A program made the translations under genes and the position numbers. From assembly GCA_964451305.1 (NCBI GenBank), contig CAYVHV010000003.1, positions 1 through 64,000 on the forward strand: DNA of 64,000 nt, in the 5' to 3' direction. Source of the DNA: SHLQ01 sp964451305. GTDB lineage: Bacteria; Actinomycetota; Acidimicrobiia; Acidimicrobiales; SHLQ01. The notes beneath the pieces are model-generated. The model had not been told where the DNA came from. It did not search any database and saw nothing but the letters and a program-made list of their open reading frames with translations. Shown one piece after another: positions 18,001 through 25,541 of this stretch; position 1 is the first letter of the stretch; every line of letters begins with the position of its first letter.

Positions 18001-21000
18001 AGCTTCGTCGAGCCGGGAGAGAACCTCGTCGTCGACGCCGTGGTCGTCGATATCGACGGGGACCCTGTTTCTGGTCGCTCCGTCGAGGTCACCGCTGGCC
18101 GCTTGAGCGAATCGTTCAGCAATGGACGCTTCGTCTCGGAGATCGTCGATCCGCAAACCTGCATCGTCACCTCGACGGCAAACCAAGTCAACTCGGTCAA
18201 TGCTGTCGACAGAGATGAATCGATGCGATGCACGTTCGACCCTGACACACCCGGACGCTGGGAAATCTCCGCCGTGGTCCTCGACGACGACGATCGCCAA
18301 AACCGCGCCACCCTCAACCAGTGGGTATCGGGCGGAACTGCCGCATCGATCGATGGGCTCGCCGCTGGTGCCGTCACGATCATCCCCGACGCCGAGAGCT
18401 ACTCGCCGGGCGACACTGCCGAAGTTCTTGTGCAAGCACCGTTTGCCGCGGCGAGTGGTCTGCTCATCATCGATCGTGCCGGGATCCAATCGGTCGTCCC
18501 ATTCGATGCGGCCGATGGCAGCGCCATCCTGGACGTGCCCATCACGTCTGCTGACATCCCGAACATCAACGTGCGCGTCGAGATGGTTGGCGCAACAGAT
18601 CGCAGAGGTGCCGACGGGGCGGTGCTCGAAGGTGCGCCACAGCAGCCAGCGTTCGCGACGGGGCAGCTTCGACTTCCTATCCCTACGGGAGAGCGCACAC
18701 TCGACGTCGTTGCGGCGCCTGCTTCAGACCTCGCTGCGCCCGGCGAGTCGACTTCGGTAGAGGTGCGAGTCTCAGACGCCAACGGCGAGGCTGTCGCTGG
18801 CGCTGGAGTCTCGGTCATCGTTGTCGACGAAGCCGTCTTGTCGTTGACCGGTTATGAGCTCGGTGACCCGATCGAAGCGTTTTATCCGCTGATCAGCGAC
18901 ACGGTCACCGCCGATCTTCTACGCCCCGCAGTGCTACTCGCTACGCCAGAGATCATCGTTCCAGAGGACGTGGAGGACAGCGAAGAAGAAGAAGCGATGG
19001 AAGATGAAGAGGGGTCGATCGACGTTGCGACAGACGCCGTCGCTGAAGCTTTTTCGACTGACGCGGCAGCGGAGAGTGACAGATTGGCCGCTGGAGTGGC
19101 AGATGAAGGCGCCGATCGCGCAGGGGACCCGCGTCCGGAGGAGGAACAGATCGACCTGCGCGACAACTTTGCTGCGCTCGCCGTGTTCGCTCCAGAAGAG
19201 GTGACCGGCGCCGATGGCTCGGCGACCATCGACTTTGAACTTCCCGATTCGCTGACCCGCTACCGGGTGATGGCGATCGCCACCTCGGGCGCGGATCGCT
19301 TCGGCACCGGTGAAGCGCAAATCACTGCGCAACTGCCCCTCAGTATCCGCCCAACCGCTCCGGCATTCTTGAACTTCGGCGACGAATTCGAACTCCCCGT
19401 CGTCGTCCAGAACCTCGGCGACGAGGCCGCTGAAATCGACCTCGCTGTCGTTGCTGAGAACCTCGTACTCACCGGTGACGCGGGTACTCGGGTCACGGTG
19501 CCAGCGAACGCTCGAATCGAAGTCCGTTTCGCTGCGCGGACCGAAGCGGTCGGCACGGCAACGATGCGGATCGCCGCGACCAGCGGCGACTTCGCCGATG
19601 CGGCGATCGTGTCGATGCCGGTATTCACGCCTGCGACCTCGGAGGCGTTTGCCACCTACGGTGTCCTCGACGGGGGAGAATCGATCGCCCAGGAACTGCT
19701 CACCCCCGACGGTGTGCTCGCCGAGGTCGGAGGACTCGACATCTCGACGTCGAGCACCGCTGTTTCCGCCTTGACCGACGCGGTGCTGTTCCTCTCGGAT
19801 TATCGCTACGAAACCGCCGACGGGTTCGCGTCGCGAATCATGGCGATCTCGGCGTTGCGCGACGTGCTCGTTGCGTTCGATGCCGAAGGCCTTCCGTCTC
19901 CCGAAGTCCTCGATGCTCGGGTGCAGGCCGATATCGATGCCCTTATCGCGCTTCAGGATTCGGCAGGAACATGGTCGTGGTGGCGGCGCAACGGCGAAGT
20001 GTCGCCATGGGTCACCGTGCAAGCAACCCACGCCCTCGTCCTCGCCGAGCAGAACGGTTACACCGTCGACGCGAACGCGCTCCAACGTGCGCTCGACGTC
20101 AGCGGCCAGATCGAGGCGTTTATCAATGACGGTGACGTGCGGACGACACGAGCGGTCCGCGCCTATGGCCTCTATGTCGTCAACCTCGCGGGTCAGAACG
20201 TATCGGCCGAGGCCGAGCAACTCTTCAATCAGAGTGGCGACGACCTCGCGTTGAGTTCGGCAGCACAACTACTGACCGCCGTCGACCAAGGCGACGTCTA
20301 CGACCAGATCCTGCGCCGCATCGAGAACGGAGCGGTCGAAACCCCATCGGAAGCCACGTTCGCAACCGACTTTGGCGAAAATGGCTATCTCATTGCGCAC
20401 TCGGACCGCCGAACCGACGGCATCGTGCTCGACGCACTCGTCCGCGAAGAGCCGGACAACGACCTCATCATCAAGACCGTCAACGGATTGTTGGCAAACC
20501 AGACTCGTGGCCGTTGGAACAGCGCGCAGGAGAATGCCTTCATCCTCCTTGCGATGAACGAGTACTTCGCCACGTTCGAAGATGTCACGCCGGACTTCGT
20601 TGCTCGCGCATGGCTGGGTGGCACCTACGTGAACGAATCCGATTTCGTCGGACGTTCGACCGAGACGTTCACGACCAGGGTCCCAATGTCTGAAGTTCTC
20701 GCCGCTGGGGATGACGCGAACTCGAGCGCGATCATCGTGAACGCCGATGGCGAGGGGCGCCTCTACTATCGCCTCGGCCTCGACTACGCGCCGAGCGACT
20801 TCGACCTCGACCCCCGAGACGAAGGTTTCGTGGTTGCGAGAACGTACGAGGCCATCGACGATCCATCCGACGTGCAGCAACTCGATGACGGCACATGGGA
20901 AATCCGAGCTGGTGCCAACGTGCGGGTGAGTCTCACGATGGTTGCGGATGCCCGCCGAAATCAGGTGGCATTGGTCGATCCGCTCGCTGCGGGCCTCGAA

Positions 21001-21282
21001 GCGATCAACCCGGTGCTCCAGACGAGCCAGACCATCTTTGAGGAAGAGCAACAGACGGGTATCTCGTTCTATCGCCGGTGGTTCAACCATCAGAACCTTC
21101 GCAGTGACCGGGTTGAAGCCTTCGCAACCAGGCTCGGGGGCGGAACGTTCGAGTACTCCTACGTTGCTCAGGCCACGATCCCGGGAACGTTCGTCGTTCC
21201 TCCCGCAACGGCCGAAGAGATCTTTAACCCCGAGGTCTTCGGACGCAGCGGTTCGGACCGAGTCATCATCACGGACAACTAA
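15049..21282 (+). CDS. Alpha-2-macroglobulin family lipoprotein without thioester
   Basis: A giant exported lipoprotein of about 2077 residues. A basic N-terminus and hydrophobic stretch end in LVASACSG, with the lipidated Cys at residue 31. MG-type beta domains follow, with the hallmark NRPIFTWVQDTNL, GLYRPGETVQVIGLYR, an acidic Glu-rich insert near residues 1310-1335 and the A2M core DNFAALAVFAPEEVTGADGSATIDFELPD in part. Where thioester members have YPYGCxEQ, this protein has YRYETADGF (about residues 1585-1593), so the reactive thioester is absent, as in YfaS-type homologues. The alpha-helical TED-like part and receptor-like end remain. I prefer ATG 15049 over 15025 because AAGGGG stands six bases before it. 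Confidence 0.85.
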   Translation: MAEDRESTNRARRGRFPLALLLLIALVASACSGGGSADPDSQTTPILNERAPVGQVSTDSLDSLPFEEVLSSSTGLQVRLSDGAPAPQVDTGSDTAVVVGQTLTETEVDEILGRVGAVSDLRTEAAAEQVDVNRPAETLLPPTVETRTDLTFPPDANSPLVPDSSADGPLEVLRVQPEGDVDIAPFISLTFNEPMIPLSTLNQLDQLDVPVQITPSRETLAERGFVTRWRWLGTRTVRLEAVPSGGIDEVGRGGNDSLDRLPGSTEFTITVPAGTESVNGATLQTAQDFSFTTRSPEPVWVAGLNDRMGLTPVLAVEFDQRVQPEAAIEAIEFESGEVTSVRLATDEEVADALSDPTSDLRWIEATPDRVIYITPTESLDANTAVRLRVGPGVPSLEGPLVGTTRLTETGRTFPPLQFEGDGCNGGCVPLQPLVTRFTNQIDVDVFDPTWVTISPELPGARVEVSGNAVVVRGATSGNTDYDIFFNAQLTDVYGQTLGVELRSGFAVGAAPRAFAGPVDNFVITDPFADSPGVVYQTVNHDALRVRAWSMSPGQYAEFRQSQNELFGEDWEPGNWPEIIDTEVAVDSDEDSVVETTVDLTDIFAEADGPVAILVEPAEPLDRDDRDYWNNRPIFTWVQDTNLIVDAFTDGDELVVWTTELTTGLPVANAEVRVIGQRDESFTTNDAGLLSIPLDSSTISGIVASADGEGVVSPRSEWRQVERQRNGLWFVADDRGLYRPGETVQVIGLYRWPDGNFQPTLTPNTGITYRIVDSRGTDIDSGELELNEFGGFNLAIDLPPGINAGNARLELNRGGNRTVHNFEVQDFRTPDFEATVEPVDSAPYIVGEPATFAATASYFAGGPLSDSTVQWFVSTQDGSYSPPNWGDFSFGEWTSPWFSGYYDDGFGGGQSFNPGDVTTFTGTTDASGRHLLQADFSAPDNTVVDQPASVRLEATVTDVNRQTITANTAVLVHPSEYYVGLRSDTSFVEPGENLVVDAVVVDIDGDPVSGRSVEVTAGRLSESFSNGRFVSEIVDPQTCIVTSTANQVNSVNAVDRDESMRCTFDPDTPGRWEISAVVLDDDDRQNRATLNQWVSGGTAASIDGLAAGAVTIIPDAESYSPGDTAEVLVQAPFAAASGLLIIDRAGIQSVVPFDAADGSAILDVPITSADIPNINVRVEMVGATDRRGADGAVLEGAPQQPAFATGQLRLPIPTGERTLDVVAAPASDLAAPGESTSVEVRVSDANGEAVAGAGVSVIVVDEAVLSLTGYELGDPIEAFYPLISDTVTADLLRPAVLLATPEIIVPEDVEDSEEEEAMEDEEGSIDVATDAVAEAFSTDAAAESDRLAAGVADEGADRAGDPRPEEEQIDLRDNFAALAVFAPEEVTGADGSATIDFELPDSLTRYRVMAIATSGADRFGTGEAQITAQLPLSIRPTAPAFLNFGDEFELPVVVQNLGDEAAEIDLAVVAENLVLTGDAGTRVTVPANARIEVRFAARTEAVGTATMRIAATSGDFADAAIVSMPVFTPATSEAFATYGVLDGGESIAQELLTPDGVLAEVGGLDISTSSTAVSALTDAVLFLSDYRYETADGFASRIMAISALRDVLVAFDAEGLPSPEVLDARVQADIDALIALQDSAGTWSWWRRNGEVSPWVTVQATHALVLAEQNGYTVDANALQRALDVSGQIEAFINDGDVRTTRAVRAYGLYVVNLAGQNVSAEAEQLFNQSGDDLALSSAAQLLTAVDQGDVYDQILRRIENGAVETPSEATFATDFGENGYLIAHSDRRTDGIVLDALVREEPDNDLIIKTVNGLLANQTRGRWNSAQENAFILLAMNEYFATFEDVTPDFVARAWLGGTYVNESDFVGRSTETFTTRVPMSEVLAAGDDANSSAIIVNADGEGRLYYRLGLDYAPSDFDLDPRDEGFVVARTYEAIDDPSDVQQLDDGTWEIRAGANVRVSLTMVADARRNQVALVDPLAAGLEAINPVLQTSQTIFEEEQQTGISFYRRWFNHQNLRSDRVEAFATRLGGGTFEYSYVAQATIPGTFVVPPATAEEIFNPEVFGRSGSDRVIITDN

Positions 21283-21285
21283 AAG

Positions 21286-21335
21286 CGAAATTTGAAGAGT
21301 GTTGGTCCTCAGAGGACCATCAACTGCAAATTTCG
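21286..21335. terminator. Two-tier inverted repeat after the macroglobulin gene
   Basis: Outer arms CGAAATTTG (21286-21294) and CAAATTTCG (21327-21335) enclose a second perfect inverted repeat TGGTCCTC / GAGGACCA (21303-21319). It begins four bases after the stop codon. The AAATTT runs would serve as T-tracts on either strand. I read it as a terminator separating this gene from the ribosomal operon. Confidence 0.5.
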
Positions 21336-21397
21336 GTGTGGTTTTGGTGGGGTGACCGTGTCGAGTGACACCATGACCACATTGATTGCTCACCGAG

Positions 21398-21426
21398 TTG
21401 GTCCTTCTAGCCATTGGGGCTAGAGT
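21398..21426 (+). promoter_or_regulatory. Candidate promoter of the rplC operon
   Basis: TTGGTC (21398-21403), a 17-base spacer, and TAGAGT (21421-21426). The same form appears before infA and rplM. The -10 fits the TANNNT pattern. Confidence 0.5.
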
Positions 21427-21691
21427 TACCGAGCTGTGCGTTCGACGTCGGCGCGCAATGCTCGTGAGTCCAGTGCTCTCGGGTAGTGCATGCATCGACA
21501 GCCGAACAACTGAGTCTCTCAGAACACAATCGACGTCTCACCAGGCCTCCGGACACCAGTGAGCAAAACCGAATTCTCGCTCCGCTTGGCCCTGCCAATG
21601 CGGAGCGTTCGCGTGAGTGGGATATCTCCCACGAGCCAAACCGTACGAACTTTCACACCAAGGCTCGCTAGGGCCCAAAGGAATGAGAACT

Positions 21692-22336
21692 ATGGCCACC
21701 AAAGCCATCGTTGGTGAAAAACTGGGAATGACGCAGGTCTGGCAGGACGACAAGGTCGTACCTGTGACTGTCCTGAAGGTCACGCCATGCCGCATCGTGC
21801 AGATCAAGCACCCCGAGACCGACGGCTACTCCGCCGTACAGGTCGCGGTCGGCACCCAGAAAGAACATCGACTTACCAAGCCAGCACTCGGCCAGTACGA
21901 GAAAGCAGGCGTCGATCCAGGCAAGAAGCTCGTCGAGCTCCGCCTGGACGATGTCAGCGAATTCACGATCGGCCAAGAAATTGGTGCGGACGTTCTCGCC
22001 GAGGGAGAACTCGTCGATGCCACCGGCGTCAGCAAGGGCCAAGGCTTTACGGGCGTTATGAAGCGACACAACTTCAAGGGCCAACGCGCAAGTCACGGTG
22101 CTCACCGAGTGCACCGTATGCCCGGTTCGGTGGGCCAGTGCGCCACTCCCGGACGCATCTTCAAGGGAAAGAAGATGGCCGGTCGCAGCGGTGGACAGAA
22201 GGTCACCACGCAGAACCTGACCGTCGTCGAAGCCAACGCCGAGGAGAACCTCATCCTCGTCAAGGGCAACGTTCCCGGCCCAAAGGGCGGAACGGTATTG
22301 CTTCGTAACGCAGCCAAGAAGCAGGGAGCGAACTAA
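21692..22336 (+). CDS. rplC: Ribosomal protein L3
   Basis: 214-residue large-subunit protein that starts MATKAIVGEKLGMTQ and contains the conserved GFTGVMKRHNFKGQRASHGAH loop region reaching toward the peptidyl transferase centre. The ATG at 21692 is chosen over 21617 and 21683 because AAAGGA is correctly spaced before it and family members start here. It is the first gene of the S10-type operon in this genome and overlaps rplD by one base. Confidence 0.97.
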   Translation: MATKAIVGEKLGMTQVWQDDKVVPVTVLKVTPCRIVQIKHPETDGYSAVQVAVGTQKEHRLTKPALGQYEKAGVDPGKKLVELRLDDVSEFTIGQEIGADVLAEGELVDATGVSKGQGFTGVMKRHNFKGQRASHGAHRVHRMPGSVGQCATPGRIFKGKKMAGRSGGQKVTTQNLTVVEANAEENLILVKGNVPGPKGGTVLLRNAAKKQGAN

Positions 22337-23334
22337 TGGCATCAGTAGACGTCACCTCCGTTGCAGGGAAGAAGGCCGGCAGCGCCGAGCTTCCAGACCA
22401 GATCTTTGGCATCGAGCCAAACGTTTCGGTCATGCACCAAGTCGTTACCGCTCAGCTCGCAGCTCGTCGTGCTGGCACGCACTCCACCAAGACCCGCGCT
22501 GAACGGCGTGGCGGTGGCGCCAAGCCATGGCGCCAGAAGGGCACCGGCCGAGCACGCCAAGGCTCCATCCGCTCGCCACAGTGGCGTGGCGGCGGCATCG
22601 CACACGGCCCAAAGCCTCGCGATTACAGCCAAAAGACGCCAAAGAAGATGATCAAGCTCGCTCTCGCATCGGCACTGTCCGATCGTGCAGCTGACGGCAA
22701 GATCGTCGTCGTCGACTCGTTCGGGTTCGATGCACCGAAGACCTCCGATGCTGCAAAGGCAATCTCGGACCTCGGTCTTTCCGACGAAGGCCGCGTGCTC
22801 GTCGTGCTCACCGAAGACGACGCAAACGTTGCCTTGAGCTTCCGCAACATTGCGAACGTACACGTGCTCCCTTCGGGCGAGCTCAACGCATACGACGTGC
22901 TCGTCTCCGACACCGTCGTGTTCAGCCAAGACGCACTTCCGACTGCAGATGCGCCAAAGGCAAAGCCAGCAGCGGCCAAGGCTGCTGCACCAGCGCCTAC
23001 TGAAGAAGCACCGGTCGAAGAGGCTGCTGCTGAAGCACCAGCCGCTGCGGCTGACGAGCCATTCGGCGCTGGATCGCATGCTCCAATCGCAGACGATGCA
23101 ATGCCCGAGGGCTTCCCAATCAAAGGCAACGCCGACTCGATGAAGTTCCACCAGCCTGACGGCCGTTGGTACGAATCGACCGTTGCTGAAGTCTGGTTCG
23201 ACACCGCAGAGTCCGCTGTCGCAGCTGGATTCACCGAGGCCGGCACCAAGGCTGCTACCACCGAAGATTCACCCGCCCCAGATACCGACGCCGGCACGGC
23301 CGATGTGAGCGGTTCGGAAGAAGAGGAGGAGTAA
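22336..23334 (+). CDS. rplD: Ribosomal protein L4 with a C-terminal sunset-like domain
   Basis: The first ~201 residues are ordinary L4, including the tunnel loop RRGGGAKPWRQKGTGRARQG and the C-terminal part ending VVFSQDAL. L4 is normally about 205 residues; this one has 332. The extra part is an Ala/Pro/Glu linker (about 202-241), a compact domain (about 242-305) with MPEGFPIKGN, FHQPDGRWY and TVAEVWF, and an acidic tail ending EEEEE. The same domain ends L22 in this operon. The pattern resembles the small domain annotated as sunset domain in actinobacterial proteins; that name is from memory. The core should join the 50S subunit and line the exit tunnel. Confidence 0.95.
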   Translation: MASVDVTSVAGKKAGSAELPDQIFGIEPNVSVMHQVVTAQLAARRAGTHSTKTRAERRGGGAKPWRQKGTGRARQGSIRSPQWRGGGIAHGPKPRDYSQKTPKKMIKLALASALSDRAADGKIVVVDSFGFDAPKTSDAAKAISDLGLSDEGRVLVVLTEDDANVALSFRNIANVHVLPSGELNAYDVLVSDTVVFSQDALPTADAPKAKPAAAKAAAPAPTEEAPVEEAAAEAPAAAADEPFGAGSHAPIADDAMPEGFPIKGNADSMKFHQPDGRWYESTVAEVWFDTAESAVAAGFTEAGTKAATTEDSPAPDTDAGTADVSGSEEEEE

Positions 23335-23337
23335 CAC

Positions 23338-23631
23338 ATGGCTGTTGATCTCCGCGATGTACTCATCGCCCCAGTTGTTTCCGAGAAGAGCTACGCCCTT
23401 CTCGAAGAGAACGTGTACACCTTCACCGTTGCTCCGGATGCTTCAAAGCCCGAGATCAAGAAGGCCGTCGAGACCCTCTTTGAGGTCGAGGTCCTGAAGG
23501 TGAACACGCTGAACCGTAAGGGAAAGCGCAAGCGCAACCGCCGCAACGGAACGTTCGGCAAGCGCCCAGATGCCAAGCGAGCAATGGTCACGCTCGTCGA
23601 TGGTTACGAAATCGACCTGTTCGAGGTGTGA
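23338..23631 (+). CDS. rplW: Ribosomal protein L23
   Basis: 97-residue protein near the exit-tunnel opening, where it docks trigger factor and SRP. DVLIAPVVSEKSYALLEENVYTF in part and the basic loop LNRKGKRKRNRRNGTFGKRP are typical, with length normal for the family. It lies three bases after rplD and seven before rplB, in the operon. Confidence 0.96.
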   Translation: MAVDLRDVLIAPVVSEKSYALLEENVYTFTVAPDASKPEIKKAVETLFEVEVLKVNTLNRKGKRKRNRRNGTFGKRPDAKRAMVTLVDGYEIDLFEV

Positions 23632-23637
23632 TGATCC

Positions 23638-24474
23638 ATGGCTCTTCGTAAACGTAAGCCAACAAGTCCAGGACGTCGCTTCCAGACATCCTCCGACTTC
23701 TCTGAAATCACCAAGACGACACCAGAAAAGTCGTTGCTCGAGAGCAAGTCTCGTACCGGTGGTCGCAACAGCTACGGTCGCAAGACCAGCCGCCACCGCG
23801 GTGGTGGCCACAAGAAGCAGTACCGCAAGATCGACTTCCGCCGGAACAAGGACGGGGTCCCAGCAAAGGTCGCAGCGGTCGAATACGACCCAAACCGCAG
23901 CTGTCGCATCCTGCTCCTTCACTACTTTGATGGTCACAAGTCATACGTTCTCGCTCCAGAAGGTGTCGGCGTTGGCGAGATCCTCCAGAACGGTCAGGGC
24001 AGCGAAATCAAGCCGGGCAACAGCCTGCCGCTTCGCTACATCCCAGTCGGTACCACGGTGCACAACGTCGAGTTGCAGCCCGGTGGTGGTGGCAAGATTG
24101 CTCGCTCCGCTGGATCGAGCGTGCAGCTGGTAGCTAAGGATGGCCCATACGCCATCCTTCGTCTTCCAAGCACCGAGATGCGCCGTGTTCCAATCGATGG
24201 CCGTGCAACCGTAGGTGTTGTTGGCAACTCCGAGCACGAGCTCATCAAGATTGGTAAGGCCGGCCGTAACCGCTGGAAGGGCGTACGCCCCCAGACTCGC
24301 GGTGTCGCCATGAACCCGGTCGACCACCCTCACGGTGGTGGCGAAGGTAAGACCTCGGGTGGTCGCCATCCGGTTTCCCCTTGGGGCAAGCCAGAAATGC
24401 GTACCCGTTCAGATAAGAAGCAGTCCGATCAGATGATTATTCGCCGACGCCGCAAGCGCGGATCGCGTCGTTAG
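23638..24474 (+). CDS. rplB: Ribosomal protein L2
   Basis: 278-residue protein needed for subunit joining and peptidyl transfer. It shows GRNSYGRKTSRHRGGGHKKQ, VHNVELQPGGGGKIARSAGS and the C-terminal HPHGGGEGKTSGGRHPVSPW loop that reaches the catalytic centre, including the conserved His. Length and ends are normal (RRRRKRGSRR). Confidence 0.97.
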   Translation: MALRKRKPTSPGRRFQTSSDFSEITKTTPEKSLLESKSRTGGRNSYGRKTSRHRGGGHKKQYRKIDFRRNKDGVPAKVAAVEYDPNRSCRILLLHYFDGHKSYVLAPEGVGVGEILQNGQGSEIKPGNSLPLRYIPVGTTVHNVELQPGGGGKIARSAGSSVQLVAKDGPYAILRLPSTEMRRVPIDGRATVGVVGNSEHELIKIGKAGRNRWKGVRPQTRGVAMNPVDHPHGGGEGKTSGGRHPVSPWGKPEMRTRSDKKQSDQMIIRRRRKRGSRR

Positions 24475-24486
24475 GGGTAACGAACC

Positions 24487-24765
24487 ATGCCACGCAGCCT
24501 TAAGAAGGGCCCGTTCGTCGATGAGCATCTGCTCAAGAAGGTCGACGTACTCAACGAGAAGAACGAAAAGCAGGTCATCAAGACTTGGTCACGTCGTTCC
24601 ACCATCATTCCAGACATGCTCGGCCACACGTTGGCTGTTCATGATGGACGCAAGCACGTTCCCGTGTACGTCACCGAATCGATGGTTGGCCACAAGCTTG
24701 GCGAGTTCGCTCCAACGCGAACCTTCAAGTTCCACGCTGGACAAGAACGAGGAGCGCGTCGATGA
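24487..24765 (+). CDS. rpsS: Ribosomal protein S19
   Basis: 92-residue head protein of the 30S subunit. MPRSLKKGPFVDEHLLKKV and TWSRRSTIIPDMLGHTLAVHD are the family hallmarks. Its stop overlaps the rplV start by four bases (ATGA), so the two are translationally coupled. Confidence 0.97.
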   Translation: MPRSLKKGPFVDEHLLKKVDVLNEKNEKQVIKTWSRRSTIIPDMLGHTLAVHDGRKHVPVYVTESMVGHKLGEFAPTRTFKFHAGQERGARR

Positions 24766-25538
24766 CCGGTCCAAAGACCAACGAGCGTCCGGGCACCCGG
24801 GCGTCGGTCAAGCACGTACGTGCGTCGGCCTACAAGGCCCGCGAGGTGCTCAACGAGATCCGTGGGCTGCACGTCGCTGACGCTGCTGACTACCTCACGT
24901 TGGCCGAGCGCGGCATTGCCGAGCCGATCAGCAAGTTGCTCGACTCGGCAGTCGCCAACGCAGAGCACAACGACCTGCAGGATGCTGAAGAGCTCTACGT
25001 CTCGGCGTGCTACGCCGACGAAGGCCCAACCATGAAGCGTTGGCGCCCACGTGCACGTGGACGCGCCACCCGCATCCGCAAGCGCACCTGCCACATCACG
25101 CTCATCGTGTCCCGCATGGACGACGACAAGCTCGAGGTTCGTCGCAACCGCGCCGATCGTCGTGGTGCTGCAAAGCCAAAGGCCGACCGCGCCGCACGTG
25201 TTGCAAAGTCCAAGGGTGACGACGCTCCGGCCGACGAGGTCGTCACAGAGACGTCAGCTGATGAAGAGGGCGCAATTCCGCATCCTCTCGAAGCCGACCT
25301 GTCCGCTGATGCGCCATACGGCGACGGTAGCCACAAGGCCCTCGACGATGAGTCGATGCCAGAAGGTTTCCCAATCAAGGGCAACGCAAACTCCGCCAAG
25401 TACCACCAACCAGACGGTCGTTGGTACGACCAAACGGTTGCTGAGGTCTGGTTCGCAGACACCGCGTCAGCCGAAGCTGCAGGCTTCGTCGAGGCCGGCA
25501 CCAAAGCCAAGTCCGCTACGTCGGAAGAGGAAGAGTAA
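24762..25538 (+). CDS. rplV: Ribosomal protein L22 with a C-terminal sunset-like domain
   Basis: Residues 1 to about 130 are normal L22, including KAREVLNEIRG and the tunnel hairpin DEGPTMKRWRPRARGRATRI. L22 is usually 110-130 residues; here there are 258. After a charged linker (about 131-185) comes a domain (186-249) with MPEGFPIKGN, YHQPDGRWY and TVAEVWF, then a short acidic tail. By hand alignment 45 of 64 positions equal the domain on L4. Both proteins form the constriction of the exit tunnel, so the two added domains belong to neighbouring subunits of the same ribosome. Confidence 0.95.
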   Translation: MTGPKTNERPGTRASVKHVRASAYKAREVLNEIRGLHVADAADYLTLAERGIAEPISKLLDSAVANAEHNDLQDAEELYVSACYADEGPTMKRWRPRARGRATRIRKRTCHITLIVSRMDDDKLEVRRNRADRRGAAKPKADRAARVAKSKGDDAPADEVVTETSADEEGAIPHPLEADLSADAPYGDGSHKALDDESMPEGFPIKGNANSAKYHQPDGRWYDQTVAEVWFADTASAEAAGFVEAGTKAKSATSEEEE

Positions 25539-25541
25539 TTC

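Larger units (their letters stand above)
21283..21691 (+). promoter_or_regulatory. Long leader region of the rplC operon
   Basis: 409 bases without a gene. It holds the terminator-like repeat, the promoter at 21398-21426, an inverted repeat CTAGCC / GGCTAG (21407-21423) overlapping the -10 box, and a hairpin GTGGGA / TCCCAC (21617-21632) shortly before rplC. If transcription starts near 21433 the untranslated leader is about 260 bases, long enough for ribosomal-protein feedback. rpsJ, which usually heads this operon, is not here. Confidence 0.5.

Noticed and set aside
17470..21495. Long open frames of 339, 444 and 408 codons opposite the macroglobulin gene
   Set aside because: They lie wholly antisense to a well-supported gene, are Arg/Val/Asp-rich as expected of shadow frames in GC-rich coding DNA, and show no family motifs.
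21617..21691. An rplC start at 21617 with 25 extra residues
   Set aside because: L3 proteins begin at MATKAIVGEKLGM or similar, and the AAAGGA site fits ATG 21692.
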